Positions 1 through 9,093 of a stretch of 64,000 bases of DNA are shown here, in pieces (within the stretch, counting starts at the first letter, position 1; each line of letters opens with the position of its first letter). The position numbers and the translations under genes are program-made. The notes beneath the pieces were generated by a model. That model did no database searches and was not told the origin of the DNA. It saw only the letters and a program-made list of their open reading frames with translations. This DNA is from Mesorhizobium_K marinum (GTDB taxonomy: Bacteria; Pseudomonadota; Alphaproteobacteria; Rhizobiales; Rhizobiaceae), in NCBI RefSeq assembly GCF_040813715.1, contig NZ_JBFOCH010000006.1; one strand, 5' to 3'.

Positions 1-42
1 CCGGGCGACAAGACGACCGAATGGGTCTGCGCCAACCGCTAG
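1..42 (+). CDS. 3' end of an upstream gene, possibly the ABC substrate-binding protein
   Basis: Only the last 13 codons and the TAG stop lie in the window; the peptide ends TEWVCANR. It sits directly before two polar-amino-acid permeases and their ATPase, where the periplasmic binding protein (EhuB in ectoine loci) is usually encoded. A GC-rich hairpin follows, as is common behind binding-protein genes that need more product than the membrane subunits. The product is inferred from position only. Confidence 0.4.
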   Translation, partial: PGDKTTEWVCANR

Positions 43-84
43 CATGACGGTTTGCGAGCCGGCCGGTCCGGCAGACATCGGTAC

Positions 85-112
85 GCGGGCGCTCCGTCAT
101 GAGGGCGCCCGC
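85..112. terminator. GC-rich hairpin between binding-protein gene and permeases
   Basis: An 8-bp perfect inverted repeat (GCGGGCGC at 85-92, GCGCCCGC at 105-112) encloses a 12-nt loop and is followed by a pyrimidine-rich stretch but no long T run. It lies between the stop at 42 and the permease start at 154. It could be a partial terminator or mRNA-end stabiliser setting binding-protein expression above that of the permeases. Seen in sequence; function inferred. Confidence 0.45.
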
Positions 113-153
113 CTTCTCCCCTTCCGCCGCATCGAGGGAAAGGTCTGAGCGGG

Positions 154-819
154 ATGTCCCTGTTCGAATTCCTCGTCCAGTACGGCGACCGCATCTTCAG
201 CGGCACGCTGGTCACGATGGTCCTGACCGTCCTCGCCTCGCTGCTGGCGATTGCGATCGCCCTCGTCTCGGGCCTGATGCGGCTGTCCCCCAACGTGCTG
301 GTGCGCGGCGTCGCCACCGTCTATATCGAGATTTTCCGCGGCACCTCGCTGCTGGTCCAGCTCTACTGGATCTTCTTCGTGCTGCCGCTCTTCGGAATCA
401 CGCTGGAAAAGTTCACCGCGGGGTTCGTGGCCGTCGGCATGAACCTCGGCGCCTACGGCGCGGAACTGGTGCGCGGGGCGATCCTGTCGGTGCCCAAGGG
501 CCAGTGGGAGGCGGCGCTTGCCCTCAACATGTCGCCAGCCAAGCGCATGTTGCGCGTGATCCTTCCGCAGGCCGTGCTGATCATGCTGCCCTCCTGGGGC
601 AACCTGCTGATCGAACTTCTGAAGGGAACAGCATTGGTGGCGTTGATCGCCGTCGCCGACCTGATGTTCCAGGTCAAGCAGATCAATGGCACAACCTTCC
701 TCTCCGCCCAGGCGTTCGGGACGGCGCTCATCATCTACTACATCCTCGCGCGGTTCATGATCACGCCTTTCATGCGCTGGCTCGAAGCCTTCATGATGCG
801 CAAGATGGGGAGGGCCTGA
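154..819 (+). CDS. ehuC: amino-acid-type ABC transporter permease, EhuC-like
   Basis: A 221-residue HisM/GlnP-family inner-membrane permease. Hydrophobic segments lie near residues 20-42, 55-75, 88-105 and 180-205. The cytoplasmic coupling loop that contacts the ATPase is visible (EAALALNMSPAKRM, then a conserved LPQA..I..PSWGN stretch). The start has GAGGGAAAGG 12-20 bases upstream. Only 3 nt separate it from the second permease, and ATPase, EutB and EutC follow with overlapping ends, so all are probably one transcript. The set matches ectoine/hydroxyectoine uptake (Ehu) loci of rhizobia. The fold and class are clear; the substrate is inferred from the neighbours, and another polar amino acid remains possible. 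Confidence 0.75.
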   Translation: MSLFEFLVQYGDRIFSGTLVTMVLTVLASLLAIAIALVSGLMRLSPNVLVRGVATVYIEIFRGTSLLVQLYWIFFVLPLFGITLEKFTAGFVAVGMNLGAYGAELVRGAILSVPKGQWEAALALNMSPAKRMLRVILPQAVLIMLPSWGNLLIELLKGTALVALIAVADLMFQVKQINGTTFLSAQAFGTALIIYYILARFMITPFMRWLEAFMMRKMGRA

Positions 820-822
820 GCC

Positions 823-1491
823 GTGTTCGACTGGCGTTGGGACTTCACCTGGGAAATCCTGCCGCGGCTTCTCGTGGCGACCGGCAATACGCTGCTGGCG
901 GCGACGCTCGGCTATGCCATAGCCGTGGTGCTGGGCCTCGTCATCGCGCTGGCGCAGCGCACCCCTTCCCGCCTGCTGACGGCCACTGTGCGCGAAGCCG
1001 TCGAGTTCATCCGCTCGACGCCGCTGATCCTGCAGATCTTCTTCGTCTTCTATGTCGGGCCGCAGTTCGGGCTCAGACTGTCGCCGTGGACGGCCGGCAT
1101 GATCGCCATCGGCCTCCACTACGCATCCTACCTGTCGGAGGTCTATCGCGGCGGGCTGGACAGCGTTCCGAAGGGCCAGTGGGAGGCCGCCACCTCGCTC
1201 AACCTGTCGACGACGCGCACGTATTTCCGCGTCATCGTTCCGCAAGCGCTGCCGCCATCACTGGCCGGCATGGGCAACTACCTCGTCGGCATCTTCAAGG
1301 ATACGCCGATGCTGTCGGTCATCGGCGTCGCCGAACTGATGCATACGGCGACCGCAATCGGCTCGGAGACCTACCGCTACCTCGAGCCCTACACGCTGGT
1401 CGGGCTCATCTTTCTCGCTATCTCGCTGCCCACCGCCGCCGGCATCCGCCTCTTCGAGGCCTGGGTGCGCCGGAAACTTGGGATGATCTGA
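823..1491 (+). CDS. ehuD: amino-acid-type ABC transporter permease, EhuD-like
   Basis: The second permease (222 residues) of the importer, same family as its upstream neighbour and forming a heterodimer with it. The coupling loop reads EAATSLNLSTTRTY, followed by a conserved VPQALPPSLAGMGN segment. It starts at GTG 823, with a good GGGGAGGG ribosome-binding site in the 3' end of the upstream gene. Its TGA overlaps the ATG of the ATPase gene (TGATG), which indicates translational coupling. Assignment to ectoine transport depends on the neighbouring eutBC-like genes. Confidence 0.75.
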   Translation: MFDWRWDFTWEILPRLLVATGNTLLAATLGYAIAVVLGLVIALAQRTPSRLLTATVREAVEFIRSTPLILQIFFVFYVGPQFGLRLSPWTAGMIAIGLHYASYLSEVYRGGLDSVPKGQWEAATSLNLSTTRTYFRVIVPQALPPSLAGMGNYLVGIFKDTPMLSVIGVAELMHTATAIGSETYRYLEPYTLVGLIFLAISLPTAAGIRLFEAWVRRKLGMI

Positions 1492-2687
1492 TGTCCGCCG
1501 AAAACCTCCAGCATTTCCCCCTCGCCCTCGAAGGCGACGACACGCCGATGGTGCGGTTCAGGAAGGTCAGCAAGCGCTACGGCTCGCTGGTCGTGCTGGA
1601 TTCGCTCGACCTCGACGTCGCCGAGGGTGAAATGGTCACCATCATCGGGCCGTCCGGCTCGGGCAAGACGACCGTGCTCAGGATGCTGATGACGCTCGAG
1701 ACGATCAATGACGGCGTCATCTATGTCGACGGCAAGCCACTCACCCACATGCCCGGCCAAGGCGGCCTGGTGCCGGCCAACAGCCGCCACCTCAGGCAGA
1801 TGCGGTCGAAGATCGGGATGTGCTTCCAGCACTTCAACCTGTTTCCGCACATGACCGCCCTCGAGAACTGCATGGAAGGGCCGGTTCACGTGCTGGGCCT
1901 CTCCCGGAAGGAGGCGCGCGAGCGCTCCGAGGAATTGCTGGAAATGGTCGGCATGGGCGACAAGCGCGACCAGCATCCGTCNGGCACTCGAAAACTGCAT
2001 GGAAGGACCGGTTCACGTGCTCGGCCTCTCCCGGAAGGAGGCGCGCGAGCGCTCCGAGGAACTGCTGGAAATGGTCGGCATGGCCGACAAGCGCGACCAG
2101 CATCCGTCGCGATTGTCCGGCGGCCAGCAGCAGCGCGTCGCCATCGCCCGCGCGATGGCCATGCGGCCGAAGGTCATGCTGTTCGATGAGGTCACCTCCG
2201 CGCTCGACCCGGAGGTGATCGGCGAGGTGACCAACGTCATCCGCAAGCTGGTGGCCGAGCACCACCTGACGATGCTGATGGTGACCCACCAGNCGAGCGC
2301 TCCGAGGAATTGCTGGAAATGGTCGGCATGGGCGACAAGCGCGACCAGCATCCGTCGCGATTGTCCGGCGGCCAGCAGCAGCGCGTCGCCATCGCCCGCG
2401 CGATGGCCATGCGGCCGAAGGTCATGCTGTTCGATGAGGTCACCTCCGCGCTCGACCCGGAGGTGATCGGCGAGGTGACCAACGTCATCCGCAAGCTGGT
2501 GGCCGAGCACCACCTGACGATGCTGATGGTGACCCACCAGATGGGTTTCGCCAAGGACATCTCCGACCGCGTCTGCTTCTTCTTCGGTGGTCGCATCGAG
2601 GAACAGGGGACGCCAGAAGAACTGTTCGGCAACCCGCAGCGCGAGCGCACCCAGCAGTTCCTCAGCGCGGTGAAGGAGGCGATTTGA
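1491..2687 (+). CDS. ehuA: amino-acid ABC transporter ATPase, EhuA-like (split by two assembly joins)
   Basis: The ATPase subunit that powers the two preceding permeases. Walker A (GPSGSGKTT), Q-loop (CFQHFNLFPHMT), signature (LSGGQQQRVAIARA), Walker B (MLFDEVTSALDPE) and the H-loop (MVTHQM) are all present. Single N bases at 1982 and 2293 are followed by repeats of about 127 and 248 bases of the preceding sequence. Removing the two offsets leaves an uninterrupted frame of about 273 codons, normal for the family. The middle contig carries a few mismatches that the first and third lack, so it may come from a variant strain. Its stop overlaps the TTG start of the dehydratase gene (TTGA). Confidence 0.75.
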
Positions 2688-4273
2688 GCCTTTCGCTTGC
2701 CGATGTCCTGGCGGCGCGGCGCCGGATGGCGGGCGTCGCCGTGCACACACCGCTCGTGCCCTCGCCCTTCCTGTCGGCGCGCTGCGGCCAGGACTTCCTG
2801 CTGAAGCTGGAGAACACCCAGCCCATCGGCGCCTTCAAGCTGCGCGGGGCGGTCAACGCCGTATTCGGCCTGCCGGCTGAGGCGAACGGCGTCACATGCT
2901 GCTCGACCGGCAATCATGGCCGCGGCGTCGCCTATGCGGCGCGGGCGCGTGGACTGCGCGCGGTGGTCTGCATGTCGTCCCTGGTGCCGCGCGCCAAGGT
3001 GGACGGGATCAGGGCGCTTGGCGCCGAAGTGAGGATTGCCGGCCGCAGCCAGGACGACGCCCATGCCGAAAGCCGCCGGCTTGCGAAGGAAGAAGGTCTG
3101 GTTGAGATCTCACCCTTCGACGATCCGCTGGTGATCGCCGGCCAGGGCAGCATCGGGCTGGAACTGATGGAGGACAGGCCCGATCTCGCCGCCATCCTGG
3201 TGCCGCTGTCTGGCGGCGGCCTCGCCGCAGGCGTCGCGCTCGCCGCCAAGGCGATAAGGCCGGATATAAGGGTGTTCGGCATCTCCATGGACCGCGGTGC
3301 GGCTATGCACGAAGCGATGCGCGCCGGCCGGCCTGTGGAAGTGGAGNACTCGCCGCCAAGGCGATCAGGCCGGATATAGGGGTGTTCGGCGTCTCCATGG
3401 ACCGCGGCGCGGCCATGCACGAAGCGATGCGGGCCGGCCGGCCTGTGGAAGTGGAGGAGGTCCCGAGCCTCGCCGACTCGCTCGGCGGCGGCATTGGCAT
3501 GGACAACCGGCTTTCCTTCCCGATCTGCCGCGACCATCTGGCAGGCGTCATCCTCGTCACCGAGGAGGAGATCTACCGGGCCATGCAGGCGCTCTATTTC
3601 GAGGACCGCCTGGTCGCGGAAGGAGCCAGCGTCGTCGGCGCGGCCGCGCTGCTTGCCGGAAAGCTGCCCGCCTTCTCGGGTCCTGTCGCGACCATCGTCA
3701 CCGGGCGCAACGTCGACATGGCAGCGTTTACCGATGTGGTGTGCGGCCGCGACATCCAGCTCGGCGACTATCTCGTGAAAGGGTCAGCCTATGGTTCGTG
3801 ACGTATCGATCCNNNNNNNNNNNNNNNNNNNNNNNNNNNNNNNNNNNNNNNNNNNNNNNNNNNNNNNNNNNNNNNNNNNNNNNNNNNNNNNNNNNNNNNN
3901 NNNNNNNNNNNNNNNNNNNNNNNNNNNNNNNNNNNNNNNNNNNNNNNNNNNNNNNNNNNNNNNNNNNNNNNNNNNNNNNNNNNNNNNNNNNNNNNNNNNN
4001 NNNNNNNNNNNNNNNNNNNNNNTCCTCGTCACCGAGGAGGAGATCTACCGGGCCATGCAGGCGCTTTATTTCGAGGACCGCCTGGTCGCGGAAGGAGCCA
4101 GCGTCGTCGGCGCGGCCGCGCTGCTTGCCGGAAAGCTGCCCGCCTTCTCGGGTCCTGTCGCGACCATCGTCACCGGGCGCAACGTCGACATGGCAGCGTT
4201 TACCGATGTGGTGTGCGGCCGCGACATCCAGCTCGGCGACTATCTTGTGAAAGGGTCAGCCTATGGTTCGTGA
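2684..4273 (+). CDS. eutB: PLP-dependent threonine-dehydratase-like enzyme, EutB-like (split by joins)
   Basis: A fold-type II PLP enzyme of the threonine/serine dehydratase family. The PLP lysine motif (GAFKLRGA), the serine/asparagine loop (CSTGNHG) and the glycine-rich phosphate loop (PLSGGGLAAG) are present. EutB acts in hydroxyectoine utilisation, probably on the hydroxyl group. The TTG start overlaps the ATPase stop. An N at 3347 and a 210-base N run at 3813-4022 are each followed by repeated sequence (offsets 110 and 472), so a first copy of the 3' end stops at 3801 and a second at 4273. Collapsed length is about 335 residues, as expected. Without eutA or doeAB nearby, a generic hydroxy-amino-acid dehydratase is the main alternative. 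Confidence 0.65.
3813..4022. other. 210-base assembly gap inside the EutB-like gene
   Basis: A run of Ns. The sequence right of the gap repeats that beginning at 3551, so the flanking contigs overlap by about 262 bases and no sequence is really missing. The left contig also carries the first bases of the next gene (start copy at 3791). Confidence 0.95.
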
Positions 4274-5255
4274 CGTATCGATCCTCACGGAGGCTGGTCT
4301 GCGCCAGGTCGTGCGCCTCGATCTCGACGCCGTCGAAATGGTGGAGCGCGCCTTCGCGGCGCTCGCCTCGGGCAAGGTGGTGATGCCGCCGATCCTGTCG
4401 ATGGCGATCCCCGAGGCGAACGGCGAGGTGGACGTCAAGACCGCCTACATTCCCGGCTTCGACGGCTTCGCCATCAAGGTCAGTCCAGGCTTCTTCGACA
4501 ACCCGAAGATCGGCCTGCCCAGCCTCAACGGATTGATGATCCTGTTTTCGGCAAAAACCGGGCTTGTCGAGGCGTTGCTGCTCGACAACGGCTACCTGAC
4601 CGACGTCAGGACGGCTGCGGCTGGCGCAGTCGCCGCGAAGCACCTTGCGCCGTCGCGCGTGCGGACCGCCGGCGTCATCGGCACCGGCGCCCAGGCGCGC
4701 CTGCAACTGCAGGCCGCCCATCTGGTGCGCCCGTTCGAACATGCCCTGGTGTGGGGGCGCGACGCCGCCAGAGCCGCCGCTTGCGCAAGTGACCTTCAGT
4801 CGTCGCTCGGAATTCCGGTGCGAGCCGAGCCCGACGCCGCGCGGCTTGTCGCGGAAAGCCAGCTGGTGGTCACGACGACCCCGGCGGAAGAACCGGTATT
4901 GAAATCCGCATGGCTGCATCCGGGCCTGCACGTCACGGCGATGGGTTCCGACCAGGCCGGCAAGAACGAGATCGAACCAGGGGCCCTTGCCGCATGCGAT
5001 CTCTACGTCGCCGACCGCGCCAGCCAGTGCGAAATCCTCGGCGAGCTGCGCAGCGCCATCGCCGCCGGCATCTGGACCCGCGGCGCACCGCCGGAGCTCG
5101 GCGACATCGTTGCCGGGACACGGACGGGCCGCACCAGCGACGACCAGGTCACGATCTGCGACCTGACCGGCACCGGTGCGCAGGATACCGCGATCGCCAC
5201 CCACGCGCTCGCGGCGGCGCGGCGTGCGGGCATCGGATCGACGATAGCGACCTAG
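4263..5255 (+). CDS. eutC: ornithine-cyclodeaminase-family protein, EutC-like
   Basis: A 330-residue member of the ornithine cyclodeaminase/mu-crystallin family with an N-terminal substrate domain and a Rossmann NAD(P) domain marked by GVIGTGAQARLQ. The conserved VKTAYIPG and LTDVRTAAAGAVAA stretches are present. In ectoine loci EutC acts with EutB on hydroxyectoine-derived material. The ATG overlaps the end of the dehydratase gene by 11 bases, and a truncated duplicate of the start lies at 3791 at the contig end. Family membership is clear. The ectoine assignment is inferred from pairing with the dehydratase and the Ehu-type transporter; alanine or other imino-acid chemistry is an alternative. 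Confidence 0.65.
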   Translation: MVRDVSILTEAGLRQVVRLDLDAVEMVERAFAALASGKVVMPPILSMAIPEANGEVDVKTAYIPGFDGFAIKVSPGFFDNPKIGLPSLNGLMILFSAKTGLVEALLLDNGYLTDVRTAAAGAVAAKHLAPSRVRTAGVIGTGAQARLQLQAAHLVRPFEHALVWGRDAARAAACASDLQSSLGIPVRAEPDAARLVAESQLVVTTTPAEEPVLKSAWLHPGLHVTAMGSDQAGKNEIEPGALAACDLYVADRASQCEILGELRSAIAAGIWTRGAPPELGDIVAGTRTGRTSDDQVTICDLTGTGAQDTAIATHALAAARRAGIGSTIAT

Positions 5256-5558
5256 CGGCCATCGCCCGCCGCATTCCGACCTTTCGAACAGGCGCGCGGG
5301 TAGGTTCCGGCGCCGCATGGCGCGACAGCCCTGTGCGTGGACCGGCAAAGCGCTTGCCCATGCGGCGCAGCCGACTATAGGTTGCCGACCGCGAGTAACC
5401 CNCTCATCGCCCGCCGTTTTCCGACCTTTCGAACAGGCGCGCGGGTAGGTTCCGGCGCCGCATGGCGCGACAGCCCTGTGCGTGGACCGGCAAAGCGCTT
5501 GCCCATGCGGCGCAGCCGACTATAGGTTGCCGACCGCGAGTAACCCAGGGAGGAACGT
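5256..5558. other. intergenic region with an assembly-duplicated segment
   Basis: No coding sequence is supported here. The roughly 140 bases left of the N at 5402 are repeated to its right with two or three mismatches, so the true spacer is about 160 bases. The 3' end carries a strong Shine-Dalgarno (AGGGAGGAAC) for the GTG-started kinase gene at 5559. Confidence 0.85.
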
Positions 5559-6569
5559 GTGAACCTTGCGCAGAAGTTGATCAATGACGGCAACGCCGCT
5601 GTCGACGAAATGTTGACGGGCATCATTGCTGCGCATCCGGACCACCTGTGGCGACCTGAGAATGCGCCGCGCGCGGTAGTCGCCAAGCATGGCCCGCGTC
5701 CAGGCAAGGTCGCGTTGGTTGTGGGCGGCGGCTCGGGGCACGAACCGACATTCCTGGGCTTCGTCGGCAAGGGATTGGCCGATGCCGCGGCGATCGGCAA
5801 CGTGTTCGCCTCGCCTCCCCCGCAGCCGGCCGTCGACGCAGCGCTGGCCGCCAATGGCGGCGCCGGCGTCCTGTTCCTCTACGGCAATTATGCCGGCGAC
5901 GTGATGAACTTCGACATGGCCTCGGAACTCCTCGAGATGGAAGGGGTCGAGGCGAAGACCGTGCTGTCGACGGACGACATCGCTTCGGCGCCGCGTGACC
6001 AGCGCGAGAAGCGCCGCGGCGTCGCCGGCAACGTCTTCATCTTCAAGGCCGCCGGCGCCGCCGCCGACATGATGATGCCGCTCGACGAGGTCGAGCGTAT
6101 CGCAAGACACGCCAACGACCGCACCTTCACCATGGGCGTTGCGCTGTCCTCGTGCTCGCTGCCGCAGACGCGCCGCCCGAGCTTCGACCTGCCCGCCGGC
6201 GAGATGGAGATCGGCATGGGCATCCATGGCGAGCCGGGGGTGCGGCGCGGGCCGCTGCGCCCCGCCGACGAGGTCGCCGACGAACTGATGGACGCGATCC
6301 TGGCCGAGATGGCCGCGCCGGCCGGTTCGCGCGTGGCCGTGCTGGTCAATTCGCTGGGGTCCACCCCCCTGATGGAACTCTACATCCTCAACGCCCGCAT
6401 CGCGCAGCGGCTGGCCGATGCAGGGCTCGTCGTGCACAAGACGCTGGTCGGGCCCTATTGCACATCGCTCGAGATGGCGGGCGCATCGATAACCGTCATG
6501 CATCTCGACGACGAACTGCAGCGGATGCTCGACCATCCGTGCGACTGCGCGATGTTCCGGCAGGGGTGA
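5559..6569 (+). CDS. dhaK: dihydroxyacetone-kinase-type DhaK subunit (first pair)
   Basis: A 336-residue DhaK-domain protein, the substrate-binding half of two-subunit ketose kinases. The glycine motif GGGSGHEP and the hemiaminal-forming histidine (H223, in GMGIHGEPG) are present. Start is GTG with a strong GGGAGGA site. DhaL follows after 5 nt. No phosphotransfer subunit DhaM is seen, so ATP is the likelier phosphate donor, as for erythrulose kinases of this family. The substrate could be dihydroxyacetone or another small ketose. It differs from the second DhaK at 36697 in sequence and context: here no sugar transporter or isomerase adjoins it. Confidence 0.85.
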   Translation: MNLAQKLINDGNAAVDEMLTGIIAAHPDHLWRPENAPRAVVAKHGPRPGKVALVVGGGSGHEPTFLGFVGKGLADAAAIGNVFASPPPQPAVDAALAANGGAGVLFLYGNYAGDVMNFDMASELLEMEGVEAKTVLSTDDIASAPRDQREKRRGVAGNVFIFKAAGAAADMMMPLDEVERIARHANDRTFTMGVALSSCSLPQTRRPSFDLPAGEMEIGMGIHGEPGVRRGPLRPADEVADELMDAILAEMAAPAGSRVAVLVNSLGSTPLMELYILNARIAQRLADAGLVVHKTLVGPYCTSLEMAGASITVMHLDDELQRMLDHPCDCAMFRQG

Positions 6570-6574
6570 ACGCC

Positions 6575-7180
6575 ATGGATTTCACGACCGACGACCTCAA
6601 GGCGCTGTTTGCCGCCCTCGCCGCGCGGATGCAGGCGGAACGCGACGCACTCTGCGCGCTCGACGGGGTGATTGGCGACGCCGACCACGGCATCGCGATG
6701 GAACAGGGCATGAGCGCTGCCGCAAAAGCCGCCGAAGCCGCCGACGGGACGCTGCAGGACATCATCAATGCAGCTGCCAAGGCCTTCCTGAACGCGGTCG
6801 GTGCATCCTCGGGGCCGCTCTACGCGACGGGTCTGTTGCGCGCCGGCAAGGCGGCAGGGCCGCGTCAGTCGATGCCGCGCGACGAACTGCGCCAGCTCAT
6901 CGTGGCGATCCGCGACGGGATCGTGCAGCGCGGCAAGGCCGAACCGGGCCAGAAGACGATGCTCGACGCCTGGGCGCCGGCGGCGGAAGCCGCCGCCTCC
7001 GGCGCCGGACCGGACGCCATCGCAGAAGCCGCCAGGGCCGGCGCCGAATCGACGCGCGCCATGGTCGCGACGCTCGGCCGCGCCGCCCGCCTCGGCGACC
7101 GGTCGGTCGGGCATCCCGATCCCGGCGCCGTCTCGGCTTCGATGCTGGTGGAAGAAATCGGCCGCGCGATGCGCGGTTGA
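6575..7180 (+). CDS. dhaL: dihydroxyacetone-kinase-type DhaL subunit (first pair)
   Basis: A 201-residue DhaL domain, the nucleotide-binding half paired with the upstream DhaK. The metal-binding aspartates are in DGVIGDADHG near the N-terminus, and the C-terminal RSVGHPDPGA motif is present. The ATG comes 5 nt after the DhaK stop, so expression is surely joint. A strong hairpin at 7208-7234 separates it from the aldehyde dehydrogenase gene, so the pair may be its own transcription unit. Confidence 0.85.
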   Translation: MDFTTDDLKALFAALAARMQAERDALCALDGVIGDADHGIAMEQGMSAAAKAAEAADGTLQDIINAAAKAFLNAVGASSGPLYATGLLRAGKAAGPRQSMPRDELRQLIVAIRDGIVQRGKAEPGQKTMLDAWAPAAEAAASGAGPDAIAEAARAGAESTRAMVATLGRAARLGDRSVGHPDPGAVSASMLVEEIGRAMRG

Positions 7181-7207
7181 GCGCTTGGCCGGCGGCTTGC
7201 CGCCGTC

Positions 7208-7234
7208 GCGCGCCGGCCGTAAAGCCCGGCGCGC
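7208..7234 (+). terminator. hairpin downstream of dhaL
   Basis: A 9-bp perfect inverted repeat (GCGCGCCGG at 7208-7216, CCGGCGCGC at 7226-7234) with a 9-nt loop, no T run. It lies in the 77-nt gap before the dehydrogenase gene and is consistent with termination or attenuation. Confidence 0.5.
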
Positions 7235-7257
7235 CCTAGTTCTGAGGAGATCTGACC

Positions 7258-8977
7258 ATGACCAAGAAAGTCGATGTGAAGGTGGAAGCGGCGCGCATCC
7301 TCGATGCGCTGGGCGTCGCGCGCAGCGCCTGGACCGGCGGCGACATGGCTTCCTTCAGCCCGGTATCCGGCGAAGAAATCGCCAGGCTGAAGACGACGCA
7401 AGCCGCCGAGGTCGGCAAGATCATCGAGGCGGCCCACGACGCGTTCGGCCAGTGGCGGAACGTGCCTGCCCCTAGGCGCGGCGAACTGGTGCGGCTGCTC
7501 GGCGAGGAACTACGCGCCTCGAAGGCGAACCTCGGTCGGCTTGTCTCCATCGAGGCCGGCAAGATCGAATCCGAAGGCCTCGGCGAGGTGCAGGAGATGA
7601 TCGACATCTGCGATTTCGCGGTCGGGCTATCGCGCCAGCTCTACGGCCTGACCATCGCGACCGAACGCCCCGGCCACCGCATGATGGAAACCTGGCATCC
7701 GNNNACGCGCCTCGAAGGCGAACCTCGGTCGGCTTGTCTCCATCGAGGCCGGCAAGATCGAATCCGAAGGCCTCGGCGAGGTGCAGGAGATGATCGACAT
7801 CTGCGATTTCGCGGTCGGGCTATCGCGCCAGCTCTACGGCCTGACCATCGCGACCGAACGCCCCGGCCACCGCATGATGGAAACCTGGCATCCGCTCGGC
7901 GTCGTCGGCATCATTTCCGCCTTCAACTTCCCGGTCGCGGTCTGGTCGTGGAACGCCGCGCTCGCGCTTGTCTGCGGCAACGCCATCGTCTGGAAGCCTT
8001 CCGAGAAGACGCCGCTCACGGCGCTGGCCTGCCAAGCCATACTGGACCGCGCGCTCGCCCGCCTCGGCGACGCCCCCAAGGCCCTCTCCCAGGTGCTCAT
8101 CGGCGACCGCCATGTCGGCGAGGCGATGGTCGACCACCCGAGGGTGGCACTAGTGTCGGCCACCGGCTCGACCCGCATGGGCCGTGAGGTCGGCCCGCGC
8201 CTCGCCAAGCGTTTCGCACGCTCCATCCTCGAGCTCGGCGGCAACAATGCGGGAATCGTCTGCCCCTCGGCCGATCTCGACATGGCGCTCAGGGCGATCG
8301 CATTCGGCGCGATGGGCACGGCGGGACAGCGCTGCACGACGCTGCGCCGCCTGTTCGTGCACGAGAGCGTCTATGACGACCTCGTCCCCCGCCTGAAGAA
8401 GGCCTATGCCAGCGTTTCCATCGGCAATCCGCTGGAGACCGGCGCGCTGGTCGGGCCGCTGGTCGACAAGGCGGCGTTCGATGGCATGCAGAAGGCGCTC
8501 GGAGCGGCGAAAGCCGCCGGCGGCAGCGTCACCGGCGGCGACCGCGTTACGGACGCCGGCGCCGACACGGCGTACTATGTGCGACCGGCGCTCGTGGAGA
8601 TGCCGGTCCAGACCGGACCCGTGCTGGAAGAGACCTTCGCACCGATCCTCTACGTGATGCGCTACGGCAGCCTCGACGAGGCGCTGGAGCAGCACAATGC
8701 GGTTTCCGCCGGGCTTTCCTCGTCGATCTTCACGCTCGACATGCGCGAGGCGGAACGGTTTCTCTCCGCGGAAGGGTCGGACTGCGGCATCGCCAACGTC
8801 AACATCGGCACCTCGGGCGCGGAAATCGGCGGAGCTTTCGGCGGCGAGAAGGAGACCGGCGGCGGCCGCGAGAGCGGTTCGGACGCCTGGAAGGCCTACA
8901 TGCGCCGCGCCACCAACACGGTGAACTATTCGAAGGCGCTGCCGCTCGCGCAGGGCGTCTCCTTCGACATCGGGTAG
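7258..8977 (+). CDS. amaB: antiquitin-type aldehyde dehydrogenase (aminoadipate semialdehyde dehydrogenase)
   Basis: An NAD-dependent aldehyde dehydrogenase of the ALDH7/antiquitin group, which oxidises 2-aminoadipate 6-semialdehyde (piperideine-6-carboxylate) in lysine breakdown. The group's signature residues are visible: catalytic glutamate in ELGGNNAGIV, catalytic cysteine in AGQRCTTLRR and GGEKETGGGRESGSDAWK near the C-terminus. A three-base N run at 7702-7704 is followed by a 193-base repeat; collapsed, the protein is about 508 residues, normal for the group. GAGGAGAT precedes the ATG. Neighbouring amino-acid oxidation genes (dadA, gdh) support an amino-acid catabolic role. Confidence 0.85.
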
Positions 8978-9093
8978 CGAGAAGACCGGACGACTGGCGG
9001 GCTCGCCAATCACGGCGGCGGGTCAGTCCGCGTTGCGCATCATGTCGGCCGCCTTTTCGGCGNGGCTGGCGGCTCGCCAATCACAGCGGCGGG

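Noticed and set aside
97..1245. Long open frame antisense to the permease genes, and similar antisense frames over dhaK, fixL, nosZ and others
   Set aside because: Composition is typical of high-GC antisense frames (rich in R, H, G, D) with no family resemblance, and they lie exactly over well-supported genes.
99..2189. Open frame of nearly 700 codons overlapping the first two permease genes and the ATPase
   Set aside because: Arginine-rich shadow of the true genes in another frame, created by high GC and the join at 1982; only the short ATPase part in its C-terminal half is real.
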